Assembly (NCBI GenBank): GCA_964348015.1 | Contig: CAYGBC010000045.1 | Location: 1 to 64,000 of the forward strand | Length of the DNA: 64,000 nucleotides | Origin: SOIA01 sp964348015 | GTDB taxonomy: Bacteria; Acidobacteriota; Aminicenantia; Aminicenantales; Aminicenantaceae | Reading direction: 5' to 3' | Shown here: positions 17,366-25,887 of the stretch, one piece after another | Layout of the letters: each line of letters opens with the position of its first letter | Numbering within the stretch: the stretch's first letter is position 1 | Notes under the pieces: generated by a model | Seen by the model: the letters and a program-made list of their open reading frames with translations, nothing else | What the model was told of the DNA's origin: nothing | Database searches by the model: none | Made by a program: the position numbers and the translations under genes

Positions 17366-17803
17366 ATGAACAAACACCGAAACCCTGTTCCGACCGTAGA
17401 TATCATCATCGAGATCCAACGGGAAGACGGGACAGAAGGAATCGTTCTGATCAAGAGAAAAAATCCCCCTCACGGATGGGCCCTCCCGGGAGGATTCGTC
17501 GACTACGGTGAATCCCTGGAGGACGCCGCTGCTCGAGAAGCTAAAGAAGAGACCTCTCTCGACGTGGAACTCAAAAGGCAATTTCACACATATTCTGATC
17601 CGGACCGGGATCCCCGCCAGCATACGATCGCGACGGTCTTTGTAGCCACAGCCCAAGGACAGCCAAAAGCCCAGGACGACGCGGAGGAAATCGGGATATT
17701 CACACGGAATGAAATCGATTTTCCACTTGTTTTTGACCACAGCCGTATACTCAAGGATTATTTCGAACAGAAAAAGAAAAAAAACGAAAAATTTAGCCTT
17801 TAA
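17366..17803 (+). CDS. Nudix hydrolase (ADP-ribose pyrophosphatase-like)
   Basis: A 145-residue Nudix enzyme. The Nudix box GGFVDYGESLEDAAAREAKEET starts near residue 47 and fits Gx5Ex7REUxEE, so it is catalytically complete; it binds Mg2+ and cleaves a nucleoside diphosphate linked to another group. The following DPDRDPRQHTIATVFVA stretch resembles the ADP-ribose pyrophosphatase subgroup, but the substrate is uncertain. The tail is Lys-rich. It has no strong ribosome site. It stands alone between fbp and the DUF2007 gene. Confidence 0.9.
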   Translation: MNKHRNPVPTVDIIIEIQREDGTEGIVLIKRKNPPHGWALPGGFVDYGESLEDAAAREAKEETSLDVELKRQFHTYSDPDRDPRQHTIATVFVATAQGQPKAQDDAEEIGIFTRNEIDFPLVFDHSRILKDYFEQKKKKNEKFSL

Positions 17804-17818
17804 AGAAAGGAGGAAAAA

Positions 17819-17878
17819 ATGGGGGGAGGCGCCTACAACTTTTTCTTTGCGCTATCCACATTTATTCCTTTAAAATAG
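17819..17878 (+). CDS. Candidate 19-residue micro-ORF with strong ribosome site
   Basis: AAAGGAGG, then five A residues, then ATG open a frame of 19 codons ending in TAG: MGGGAYNFFFALSTFIPLK. The glycine-rich start and hydrophobic FFFALSTFIPL core would suit a membrane-associated micropeptide or a leader peptide upstream of the DUF2007 gene. The ribosome site is among the best in the window and serves no other frame. It could still be chance. Confidence 0.35.
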   Translation: MGGGAYNFFFALSTFIPLK

Positions 17879-17923
17879 ATAGCGATGCAGAGCCGCCTCA
17901 GCCATGCGTGAGAGGAAAGACGG

Positions 17924-18181
17924 ATGGATAAAACTGATCATAAAAAGAAGAATGAAGAAGACATGGAACTCAAGGAGCTGCATAAGATTTGGGGACCTGT
18001 CGAGGCTGAAGTCATAAAGGGTTATCTCGAAAGCAACGGGATTCGCTGCATCCTCAGAGGAAAAGTGGTTCAATCCGTCCATCCCTTTTCAGCAGACGGC
18101 CTCGGAGAAATCAAAATTTTTGTGGCGGAAAAGGATTACTCTAAAGCCAAAAAGCTCCTCAAAAAAAAGATCGACATATAA
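17924..18181 (+). CDS. DUF2007-domain small protein
   Basis: An 85-residue protein. Residues 15-83 match the DUF2007 (putative signal-transducing) family: ELHKIWGPVEAEVIKGYLESNGI, then a short loop, then GEIKIFVAEKDYSKAKKLL. The family is a small ferredoxin-like fold with no proven function; members often occur next to regulatory or metabolic genes. The first 14 residues are charged and may not be part of the fold; an in-frame ATG at residue 14 (17963) is an alternative start. AGAGGAAAG lies upstream of the first ATG. Confidence 0.8.
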   Translation: MDKTDHKKKNEEDMELKELHKIWGPVEAEVIKGYLESNGIRCILRGKVVQSVHPFSADGLGEIKIFVAEKDYSKAKKLLKKKIDI

Positions 18182-18187
18182 AAAAGC

Positions 18188-18297
18188 GGAAAAGGGGACA
18201 GGCTGCTTTTTCCGGGGACTGTCCCTTTCAGTCCTTATATTTCAGAAAGAGAGCGACTGTCCCCCTTCTTGAAGAAAAAGTAGCCTGTCCACTTTTT
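18188..18297. repeat. GGGGACAGGCTGCTTTTT repeat pair
   Basis: AAAAGGGGACAGGCTGCTTTT (from 18190) is inverted as AAAAAGTAGCCTGTCCACTTTTT (ending 18297). Between them are GGGGACTGTCCC (18214-18227) and ACTGTCCCCC (18249-18258). Together these make a compound palindrome in the 350-nt gap before mraZ; it may also end transcription from the DUF2007 gene. The rest of the gap to the mraZ promoter is AT-rich with no gene. Confidence 0.65.
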
Positions 18298-18474
18298 TTC
18301 CTTCCCTTTTTTCCCGTTTTCTCCCGCTTTTCTGCTCATTTTCCTTTTCTTTGTATTCAGTGTGCTCAATGTCTTTTCTTTAAAGCCTGCATCCTTATAT
18401 ATAGTGGCAGTTTGGGAATTCACACAATATCTAGAAAACAATACAAATAAATATGATTTTTTTGCATTTTTTCC

Positions 18475-18503
18475 TTGACATAGGGAATTATCTCTCCTAT
18501 ATT
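18475..18503 (+). promoter_or_regulatory. dcw operon promoter
   Basis: A consensus TTGACA (18475-18480), 17 nt, then TATATT (18498-18503). The predicted start is near 18510, about 20 nt before mraZ. This is the best promoter in the window and probably drives the cell-wall/division operon. Confidence 0.8.
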
Positions 18504-18512
18504 AGTGGAAAA

Positions 18513-18537
18513 CGGGACGGAACGGGACAAAATGGGA
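18513..18537 (+). promoter_or_regulatory. MraZ operator: three 10-bp-spaced GGGA boxes
   Basis: CGGGA at 18513, CGGGA at 18523 and TGGGA at 18533 repeat at exactly 10 bp. E. coli MraZ is known to bind TGGGN direct repeats with 5-nt spacers at its own promoter, the same geometry. The third box overlaps the mraZ start codon, so bound MraZ would lie right over the transcription and translation start. Confidence 0.65.
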
Positions 18538-18999
18538 AGCTTATTACTCGGAAGCTATCCGGCAAAATTCGACAAAAGCAGCCGCATAAAAATCCCGGAA
18601 AAATTCCGGATTGCCATAGAAGAACAGTACGGAAAAGACCTCTTCATCACCTCTCTGACTGACGAATCCATACAGATTTATCCGCTCTCGGTTTGGGAAA
18701 AACTATCAGGAGCTTCGATGGAGGGAGCCCTGCAGTTCAATCCCGCTGTGCGAAGCTTCTTGATCCGAGTCAACAGGAAAGGAAATCACTACCGGATTGA
18801 CTCCAAGGGCCGGATTCTCATCAACCAGGATCTCAGAGAAAAGGCGGAGCTCAAAGAAGAGGTCGCCGTACTTGGCCTCACCGATCATTTGGAGATCTGG
18901 AACAAGAAGAAACTTGACAAAATCCTCGAGGAAAGGCCTTTGACCGATGAAGATTTTAAAAACATCGCGGAACTCTTGCCTCAAGGAAAAACCGAATGA
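18532..18999 (+). CDS. mraZ: Transcriptional regulator MraZ
   Basis: A 155-residue MraZ with the two tandem AbrB-like half domains: DKSSRIKIPEKFR near residue 14 and DSKGRILINQDLREKA near 89. MraZ forms a ring and regulates the dcw operon it heads. The start at 18532 (MGSLLLGSYPAKFD) is chosen because family members begin just before the first G-x-Y/F-x-A-x-x-D motif and because the boxes above end here; the open frame extends nine codons further but into the promoter. No ordinary ribosome site precedes it, only GGGACGGAACGGG. It overlaps rsmH by 4 nt. Confidence 0.95.
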   Translation: MGSLLLGSYPAKFDKSSRIKIPEKFRIAIEEQYGKDLFITSLTDESIQIYPLSVWEKLSGASMEGALQFNPAVRSFLIRVNRKGNHYRIDSKGRILINQDLREKAELKEEVAVLGLTDHLEIWNKKKLDKILEERPLTDEDFKNIAELLPQGKTE

Positions 19000-19892
19000 A
19001 CGGGAACGGACACATCCCTGTTCTATTAGAAGAGGTCCTGGAATACCTGGATATAAAGAGAGAAGGAATTTATATTGATTGCACAATCGGATTGGGAGGC
19101 CATGCCTACGAAATAGTCAAAAGAAATCCCAAGGCATCACTCGTCGGTTTTGACATAGACGAGAAGTCTCTCCTCAAAGCCAAAGATAAGCTCCAGCCTT
19201 TCGCAGACAGAGTGGAACTCTACCACTCTGATTTCAGGTATCTTCCCGACATTAAAATTGATTTCTCTGAAATCAGGGGTGTTCTGCTGGACCTCGGAAT
19301 GTCCTCTTTCCAGCTCGATTCACCGGAGAGAGGATTCAGCTTCAACCGAGAGGGTCCGCTGGACATGAGGATGGACCTCCGGAACAAGACCACGGCTCAC
19401 AAAATCATCAATAAATACTCAGAGCCCAGGCTGAGCCAAATTTTCCACGAGTACGGTGAGTTCAGACAGGCAAGACGGCTCGCCCGGGAAATCGTCTCGA
19501 AAAGAAAGATAAAAAAATTCGAGACGACCACTCAGCTCTGTCAGACCGTGGAAGAAATCTGCCGCTGGAGACCCCAGAAGGGGAAAATCCATCCGGCTGC
19601 GAAAGTCTTCCAGGCCATCCGGATTGAAGTCAACCAGGAACTCGAAAGTCTTTCCGGTTTCCTGGAAAGGATGGCTCACGCGATCCCGAAAAAAGCTTAC
19701 ATCACCGCGATCTCTTTCCACTCTCTGGAGGACAGGATCATCAAACACACCTTCGCGAGTCTGGCGGCTCCCGAAGATTCTCATCCCTTCCTCAAAATAT
19801 TAACCAAGAAGCCCGTGCTTCCGTCTGAAGAGGAGGTTGAAGCGAATTCCAGAGCCCGCTCGGCGAAACTCCGGGCCGCTGAAAGAATATAA
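18996..19892 (+). CDS. rsmH: 16S rRNA (cytosine1402-N4)-methyltransferase
   Basis: A 298-residue SAM-dependent methyltransferase (MraW) that modifies C1402 in the 16S decoding centre. Landmarks: HIPVLLEEVLEYL at the start, IDCTIGLGGHAYEIV (SAM loop, about 28-42), LLDLGMSSFQLDSPERGFSF (about 92-111), the helical insert and ISFHSLEDRIIK (about 241-252). The ATGA overlap with mraZ means coupled translation. Length and motif order are standard. Confidence 0.97.
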   Translation: MNGNGHIPVLLEEVLEYLDIKREGIYIDCTIGLGGHAYEIVKRNPKASLVGFDIDEKSLLKAKDKLQPFADRVELYHSDFRYLPDIKIDFSEIRGVLLDLGMSSFQLDSPERGFSFNREGPLDMRMDLRNKTTAHKIINKYSEPRLSQIFHEYGEFRQARRLAREIVSKRKIKKFETTTQLCQTVEEICRWRPQKGKIHPAAKVFQAIRIEVNQELESLSGFLERMAHAIPKKAYITAISFHSLEDRIIKHTFASLAAPEDSHPFLKILTKKPVLPSEEEVEANSRARSAKLRAAERI

Positions 19893-20189
19893 ATGGTAAG
19901 AAAAAAATTCACGCGAAAGGAAATCCTGCTGGTCATATTCGGCACGATCTTCATTATTTCCATCCTGACCTTCTACATCTGGCATCAGGTGGAAGCGGTC
20001 AGGTTAGGCTATGAAATAAACCGGTTAGAGGAAAAAGTCCAAAATCTGCAAATAGAGGTGGAAGAGCTTGAAGCCGAAAAATCTTCCCGGCTTTCACTCG
20101 AGGAAGTGGAGAGGATCGCTAAGGAACAGCTGAAAATGGTCGAGACCCAAGAGAGCCAGAAAATTTATGAGGAGTTCAGACAGCAATAA
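19893..20189 (+). CDS. ftsL: Cell division protein FtsL-like
   Basis: A 98-residue bitopic protein: basic cytoplasmic start, one membrane helix at about 11-31, then a periplasmic coiled coil (EINRLEEKVQNLQIEVEELEAEK) with leucine-zipper spacing. This is the FtsL/DivIC layout, and its position between rsmH and ftsI is the standard FtsL place. FtsL links FtsQ/FtsB to the FtsWI synthase. It begins directly after the rsmH stop and its 3' end overlaps the first possible ftsI start. Sequence identity between FtsL proteins is low, so the call rests on layout and synteny. Confidence 0.85.
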   Translation: MVRKKFTRKEILLVIFGTIFIISILTFYIWHQVEAVRLGYEINRLEEKVQNLQIEVEELEAEKSSRLSLEEVERIAKEQLKMVETQESQKIYEEFRQQ

Positions 20190-21954
20190 AAAAAGGGCCG
20201 GAATGAGCATCCTGAACCAGAGAAAAGCGCACCGAAGGATAAGCATGATGGCCATGCTCTTTATGCTCTGGCTGATCTTTCTCATCATCCGCCTTCTCCA
20301 GCTTCAGGTCATCGAACACCCCAGTCTCAAAACACAGGTCACTCAGCATAACCAAAACAAAAAAGACATCATTCCCAAAAGAGGCACAGTCTATGACCGC
20401 ACAGGCATCATTCTCGCCCGGAGCCTCCCGTTTCGCTCCGTCTTTTACATTCCCAACGAAGACGAGTCACTGGAGAAACAATCCGAAAAAATAAAGAAGT
20501 TGAAGGCCGTCCTGAATCTCGCCGAGGCTGAATACCGAAACATCATCGAGAGAATCGAAAAAAACAACTCATTTATCTGGGTAAAACGGAAAATCCACCC
20601 GGCCAGAGAAGAAAAAGTGAGAAAACTCAGGTTGAGCGGAGTTCACTACCTGGAGGAGAACACACGGTTCTATCCTCATGGAAAGCGAGCCGCCCAACTG
20701 CTGGGGAGAGTCGATATCGATGAAGTCGGTGCCAGTGGGATCGAGTACAGCTGCAACTCCGTATTGGCAGGAATAAAGGGAGAACATCTGATACTGAAAG
20801 ACGCAAAAAAACGAGAATACGAGTTCGAGATCCTGAAAGAACCCGAGGATGGAAAGGATCTGGTCTTAACCGTAGATGAAACCATCCAGTTTTATGCAGA
20901 GAAAGCACTGGAAAAAGCGGTGCGAAAAACAGGCGCCAAATGGGGCACTGTCATCATCGCTCATCCCTCTTCGGGGGAGATCCTGGCGATGGCGAATTTC
21001 CCCACATACGACTTAAACAACCTCCCACAGAATCCGACGGTGGTGGACAGGAATAACGCCATCCACCACAACTTCGAGCCAGGTTCCACTTTTAAAGTCG
21101 TCACCGCGTCCGCAGCTCTGGAGACAAATATCGTGAGTCTGGCCGACTCCTTTGACTGCAGCCGGGGTTACGTATCCGTGGCCGGCAAGACGATCCGAGA
21201 TCATCAACGCTATGGAATCCTTTCCTTTCCCGAAGTCATCATTTATTCTTCCAACGTCGGAACAGTCCAATTCAGCCGCGACCTGGACAGAAATTCTTTT
21301 TACCAGATCATCAGAAACTTTGGATTCGGTAAAAAAACCGGGATCAACCTCCCCGCTGAAGAAAAAGGGATATTCCGCAAGGTGAAAGACTGGAGCCGAA
21401 TATCCTCCGCATCGCTCTCGATCGGCTATGAAATCTCTGTGACAGCTCTCCAGATGCTCCAGGCTGTAAACATAATCGCCAACGAAGGGATTCTCATCCC
21501 TCCAAGAATCATAAGAAGAGTCCTCAACACTTCTGATCGAATCAAACAAAGTCCTCTTCCCGGAATGAGGATCATATCCAGAGAAACTGCTTCGGAATTG
21601 ACCGCCATCCTTCAGAGAGTCGTTCAAGGCGGCACAGGAAGCCCCGCTCGAATCAAAGGATATCCGATTGCGGGGAAGACAGGAACAGCCCAGAAATTCG
21701 ACCCCTCCACAGGAATCTATTCTTCTGAAGCTCATATCGCATCCTTTGCCGGCTTTGTTCCTGTGGATAATCCCGCCTTCTCGATGATCGTGGTCATCGA
21801 TGAACCCGCGGGGCCGTACTATGGCGGAGAAGTCGCGGGTCCTGTTTTCAGAGAAATCGCCAGGCAGGTCCTTCAATATCTGAAAGTTCCCAGCCGGAGA
21901 ACTCCTCCAAATAAAATAATCGTGGACAACCGCTGGAGGCTGAGCAACAGATGA
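20167..21954 (+). CDS. ftsI: Peptidoglycan transpeptidase FtsI (PBP3-type)
   Basis: A class B penicillin-binding protein of 595 residues. One membrane anchor at about 27-45; the pedestal/dimerisation domain begins with KRGTVYDRTG at 71-80. The transpeptidase domain has S307-T-F-K310, the SSN motif at 361-363 and KTG at 504-506, all intact. It makes septal cross-links with FtsW. Two starts are possible: 20167, overlapping ftsL by 23 nt, or 20203 (MSILNQ), preceded by GGGCCGGA; the second avoids the overlap. No C-terminal PASTA domain is present. It overlaps murE by 4 nt. Confidence 0.95.
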   Translation: MRSSDSNKKRAGMSILNQRKAHRRISMMAMLFMLWLIFLIIRLLQLQVIEHPSLKTQVTQHNQNKKDIIPKRGTVYDRTGIILARSLPFRSVFYIPNEDESLEKQSEKIKKLKAVLNLAEAEYRNIIERIEKNNSFIWVKRKIHPAREEKVRKLRLSGVHYLEENTRFYPHGKRAAQLLGRVDIDEVGASGIEYSCNSVLAGIKGEHLILKDAKKREYEFEILKEPEDGKDLVLTVDETIQFYAEKALEKAVRKTGAKWGTVIIAHPSSGEILAMANFPTYDLNNLPQNPTVVDRNNAIHHNFEPGSTFKVVTASAALETNIVSLADSFDCSRGYVSVAGKTIRDHQRYGILSFPEVIIYSSNVGTVQFSRDLDRNSFYQIIRNFGFGKKTGINLPAEEKGIFRKVKDWSRISSASLSIGYEISVTALQMLQAVNIIANEGILIPPRIIRRVLNTSDRIKQSPLPGMRIISRETASELTAILQRVVQGGTGSPARIKGYPIAGKTGTAQKFDPSTGIYSSEAHIASFAGFVPVDNPAFSMIVVIDEPAGPYYGGEVAGPVFREIARQVLQYLKVPSRRTPPNKIIVDNRWRLSNR

Positions 21955-23417
21955 AACTCCAAGACGTGCTTGCCGGAGTGCCGCTGAAGAGCTTTCACGG
22001 AGATAGGAGGGAAGACATCCAGGGCATCGCGTACTCTTCAAAGAATGTCCAGTCTGGATTCCTGTTTGCGGCTCTGAAAGGTGTTAAGAAGAATGGGTTT
22101 GAGTATGTTGAAGAAGCTCTTCAGAACGGTGCCGCGGCCGTCCTGTCAGACCAGGCCAAACCGGGAAATTTCCCCAAAACCTGGATCCAGGTCTCTGATA
22201 CGCGGGAAGCACTGGCTCTGTGTTCAGCCAGTTTCTACGCTCATCCGTCTCAAAAAATGAAAGTGATCGGCATCACCGGGACGAAAGGAAAGACCACGAT
22301 CACGTACATCCTGGAAGAAATACTGAATAAATCCAGCTTCACGCCCGGAGTCATCGGAACCATATCCTACCGGGGACCGGAGATGAACGTCTCCGCGGCA
22401 CTGACGACTCCTGAGGCGCCCGATATACAGAGGATACTGGGAGAAATGGTTGCTCACGGAGTCACTCACTGTTTCATGGAAGTCTCCTCTCACGCTTTAG
22501 ACCTTAAAAGGGTTATCGGCATCGAGTTTGACGTGGTTGTGTTCGTGAACTTGAGCGGTGACCATCTGGATTACCACCAAACTATGGAAAAATACTTTGA
22601 GGCCAAAAAAAGCCTTTTCTTTCTCAATCCGAAAAAAAGAACAGCTGTGGTCAACGGGGATGATCCCTGGGGAAAGAAATTGATACTGCAGCTCTCCGAA
22701 GGAACAATAACTTACGGTCTCGAACCAGGAGCCACGGTCAGAGGAGAAAACTTCGTGCTCAGCGAGAAGGGCATCAAGGTCACAATCATGTATCCTGAAG
22801 GCCAACTTTCCGTCTCCTCTCCCCTTCTGGGAAAGCCTAACCTCTACAACATCCTGGCGTCTGTGGCCGTCGCCCTGACTCTGGACCTTCCGCTATCCTC
22901 CATCCAAGAAGGTATTGCCTCGCTCAAGGGAGTCCCGGGGAGGTTTGAAAAAATCGAAAATGCCCTGGGTCTTCATGTATTCGTCGATTACGCTCATACC
23001 GATGATGCCATGAAGAATCTACTCGAAACCGTCCGTGAGCTCAATCCCAAACGCATCATTCTGGTCTTCGGAGCGGGAGGAGACCGGGATAAAACCAAAA
23101 GACCGAGGATGGGAGAAGCCGCGGGGACTCTTTCGGACTGGGCCATCATCACTTCGGATAATCCCCGCTCAGAAGACCCTTTGGCCATAATATCGGATAT
23201 AGAGAAAGGCATCAAAAAAACCGGAACACAGAACTACGAGATCATCCCGGACAGGAGAGCCGCCATCGAACAAGCCCTCTCTCTCGGAGAAAAGGGAGAT
23301 TATATTCTTGTGGCCGGGAAGGGGCACGAAGACTATCAAATTCTCGGGGATACGACTATTCACTTCGATGATGCGGAAGTCATCAGGGAAATCCTCGAAG
23401 CCAGGGGAGGAATCTGA
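21951..23417 (+). CDS. murE: UDP-MurNAc-tripeptide ligase MurE (meso-diaminopimelate type)
   Basis: A 488-residue Mur ligase. The P-loop GITGTKGKTT is at about 107-116, the carbamylated-Lys region around FEAKKSLFF, and the central HCFMEVSSHALDL segment near 173-185. The DNPR motif at 403-406 is the known signature for meso-diaminopimelate over lysine, so the peptidoglycan is probably of the Gram-negative DAP type. It adds the third peptide residue to UDP-MurNAc-Ala-Glu in the cytosol. It starts within the ftsI stop (ATGA). Confidence 0.97.
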   Translation: MKLQDVLAGVPLKSFHGDRREDIQGIAYSSKNVQSGFLFAALKGVKKNGFEYVEEALQNGAAAVLSDQAKPGNFPKTWIQVSDTREALALCSASFYAHPSQKMKVIGITGTKGKTTITYILEEILNKSSFTPGVIGTISYRGPEMNVSAALTTPEAPDIQRILGEMVAHGVTHCFMEVSSHALDLKRVIGIEFDVVVFVNLSGDHLDYHQTMEKYFEAKKSLFFLNPKKRTAVVNGDDPWGKKLILQLSEGTITYGLEPGATVRGENFVLSEKGIKVTIMYPEGQLSVSSPLLGKPNLYNILASVAVALTLDLPLSSIQEGIASLKGVPGRFEKIENALGLHVFVDYAHTDDAMKNLLETVRELNPKRIILVFGAGGDRDKTKRPRMGEAAGTLSDWAIITSDNPRSEDPLAIISDIEKGIKKTGTQNYEIIPDRRAAIEQALSLGEKGDYILVAGKGHEDYQILGDTTIHFDDAEVIREILEARGGI

Positions 23418-23419
23418 AA

Positions 23420-24796
23420 TTGGTGAGCCTCCGACTGAATGATATCGCTGAAAAGATTGATGGGACCATCCTTCAGGGTGTGGGGTCTCTCTCTTTTCAG
23501 AGATTCAACATTGATTCCCGGCTGACAGAGCCGGGAGAACTTTTTTTTGCTTTAACCGCAGAACGAAACGGCCATGACTTTGTCCCGTCCGCCGTTAAGA
23601 GGGGAGCTTCAGGTGCTGTTATTTCTAAAGAAGTCGCTCTCGCCGATACAGACGTTGCTTTGATCCAGGTCAAAGACACTCTCAAGGCTCTTCAGGAACT
23701 CGCCCGAAAAGTCCTTCAAGAGTTTTCTGTCACAGTTATCGGCATCACAGGAAGTATCGGAAAGACCACTACCAAAGAGTATACCTCCTGCCTTCTCTCA
23801 CAAAACTTCAAGGTTCTCAAATCCGAGGGAAATTTTAACAACCACCTTGGAGTTCCCCTCTCCCTCCTTAAACTGGAAGACGACCATGACGTCGCCATCC
23901 TCGAAATGGCCATGAGCAGCCCGGGGGAAATCCGAACCCTAACGCGAATAGCACCTCCGGACATCTCCGTTATCACCAATATCAATCCTGTCCATCTCCA
24001 GTTTTTCAAAGACCTGGACGAGATCGCGCTGGCCAAAAAGGAAATACTCGACGGGACCAAAAAGGAGGGAACCGCCGTTCTCAACGGAGACGATATTTTA
24101 GTCAAGAAAATCTCGAAAGACTGGAAAGGAAAAACGCTGCTCTTCGGACTTTCGGAAGGGTGTGATGTGCGCGCTCACAGTGTTCAAAGGAACGGATGGG
24201 AAGGAATCGTGTTCAAGCTCGTCTACGGAAAACTGCAGGACGAAGTTTGCCTTCCTTTTTTTCATGAGAGCGCCCTGTACAATTTCCTTGCGTCGGCGGC
24301 TGTGGGATATGCTTTATCCGTTCCCCTCGATTCGCTGCTGACAGGAGCGAAGGCGCTCAAACCGCTTTCGATGAGAGGCGTCCATCTCCGCCTGCCCAAA
24401 AACATACATCTTATCGACGATTCCTACAATTCGAACCCGGCCGCTCTGGAGTCAGCTTTAAAAGGGCTGGCAGAACTTCCGGCCAAAAGAAAAATCGCTG
24501 TCTTGGGGGACATGCTGGAACTCGGAAAGACGGAGGCAGAGTTCCACATCGAAGCGGGAAAACAGGCCGCTGAACAGGGCTGGAATATCCTGGTGGCGGT
24601 GGGGCCTCTCAGCCAAAACATGGCGGAAGGCGCCCTGTCCGCGGGGATGAACCCTCATCAGGTTGTCCACTTCAAGGATTCTGAAGCCGCGGCCGAGGAA
24701 ATCTGGTCTCTTATCCAGGAAGGCGACCTCGTTCTGGTCAAAGGATCAAGAGGAATGAAGATGGAAAAGGTCGTTGAAAGACTGAAAGAGGAATAA
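23420..24796 (+). CDS. murF: UDP-MurNAc-tripeptide--D-Ala-D-Ala ligase MurF
   Basis: A 458-residue Mur ligase that adds D-Ala-D-Ala. The P-loop GITGSIGKTTTKE is at about 108-120, followed by EGNFNNHLGVP and EMAMSSPGEI, both MurF hallmarks, and IDDSYNSNPAALESAL in the C-terminal part. The start is non-ATG: TTG at 23420, or GTG at 23423, behind a GGGGAGG site that best fits the TTG. It follows murE by 2 nt. Confidence 0.96.
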   Translation: MVSLRLNDIAEKIDGTILQGVGSLSFQRFNIDSRLTEPGELFFALTAERNGHDFVPSAVKRGASGAVISKEVALADTDVALIQVKDTLKALQELARKVLQEFSVTVIGITGSIGKTTTKEYTSCLLSQNFKVLKSEGNFNNHLGVPLSLLKLEDDHDVAILEMAMSSPGEIRTLTRIAPPDISVITNINPVHLQFFKDLDEIALAKKEILDGTKKEGTAVLNGDDILVKKISKDWKGKTLLFGLSEGCDVRAHSVQRNGWEGIVFKLVYGKLQDEVCLPFFHESALYNFLASAAVGYALSVPLDSLLTGAKALKPLSMRGVHLRLPKNIHLIDDSYNSNPAALESALKGLAELPAKRKIAVLGDMLELGKTEAEFHIEAGKQAAEQGWNILVAVGPLSQNMAEGALSAGMNPHQVVHFKDSEAAAEEIWSLIQEGDLVLVKGSRGMKMEKVVERLKEE

Positions 24797-24797
24797 C

Positions 24798-25886
24798 ATG
24801 CTGTATGCACTTCTGGTTCCGCTGAAAAAATACTTTTTCTTCTTCAACGTGTTCAGCTACTACACGGTCAGGACTGCGCTCGCGGGAAGCACAGCCTTCC
24901 TCCTGTGTCTGATCCTGGGCCCCTGGCTGATCAGGATGCTGAAAAAATACCAGCTCGGCGAAGAGATCTACGAAAATGGGCCGAAATCTCACCTCGAGAA
25001 AAAAGGAACTCCCTCGATGGGAGGGATCCTGATCATCGGAGCCACCATAATCTCCTCGCTTCTCTGGGGAAACCTGTGGAATTCTTATGTTCGCCTCGCA
25101 ATGGCCACCATGGTCCTTTTCGGCATTCTTGGGTTCTGGGATGATTTTCTGAAAATCATAAAGAAAAAACCCAGGGGATTGATCATCCGTCACAAATTGT
25201 CTTCCCAGATCATCCTCGCCGCAATCATCGGCCTGTATCTTATTTTTCTCGGTTTGACCGGGGACTTCAGCCTCCAGCTGCAGTTTCCGTTTTTCAAGAA
25301 ATGGGTGCCGTACCTCGGATGGTTCTATCTTCCCTGGATCATGCTCATTCTTGTGGGATCCTCAAACTCTGTCAATTTTGCCGACGGGCTTGATGGAATG
25401 GCCATCGGCCTTTCTTTTATCAGCGCTGGAGCCTTTACAGCCCTGTGCTATGTCATCGGCCGTGTCGACTTATCAGAATATTTGAACATCACCTATGTCC
25501 CTCAGGCTGCAGAGCTCACGGTGTTTGTCGGAGCCATGGCCGGAGCCTGTCTGGGTTTTCTCTGGTACAACAGCCATCCTGCCCAGATCTTCATGGGCGA
25601 TGTGGGCGCTCTCTCTTTGGGAGCCACTATCGGCGTTATATCCATACTGATCAAGCAAGAATTTCTTCTCTTCATGGTGGCTGGTGTGTTCATCCTGGAA
25701 GCGCTCTCCGTACTGATGCAAATTCTGTATTTCCGGATAACGGGGGGCAAACGAATCTTCAAAATGGCTCCACTCCACCATCACTTCGAACTCATCGGAT
25801 GGTCTGAGGAGAAGATCGTCATACGGTTCTGGATCGCGGGTATCGTCTTTGCCCTGTTGAGCCTGACCACTCTGAAATTGAGGTGA
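24798..25886 (+). CDS. mraY: Phospho-N-acetylmuramoyl-pentapeptide transferase MraY
   Basis: A 362-residue polytopic inner-membrane enzyme that transfers phospho-MurNAc-pentapeptide to undecaprenyl phosphate, giving lipid I. About ten membrane helices alternate with the cytosolic active-site loops: KKGTPSMGGILI, WDDFLK, NSVNFADGLDGMAIG and the late HHHFELIGW. The aspartate pairs expected for catalysis are present. It follows murF by 1 nt. Confidence 0.97.
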   Translation: MLYALLVPLKKYFFFFNVFSYYTVRTALAGSTAFLLCLILGPWLIRMLKKYQLGEEIYENGPKSHLEKKGTPSMGGILIIGATIISSLLWGNLWNSYVRLAMATMVLFGILGFWDDFLKIIKKKPRGLIIRHKLSSQIILAAIIGLYLIFLGLTGDFSLQLQFPFFKKWVPYLGWFYLPWIMLILVGSSNSVNFADGLDGMAIGLSFISAGAFTALCYVIGRVDLSEYLNITYVPQAAELTVFVGAMAGACLGFLWYNSHPAQIFMGDVGALSLGATIGVISILIKQEFLLFMVAGVFILEALSVLMQILYFRITGGKRIFKMAPLHHHFELIGWSEEKIVIRFWIAGIVFALLSLTTLKLR

Positions 25887-25887
25887 T

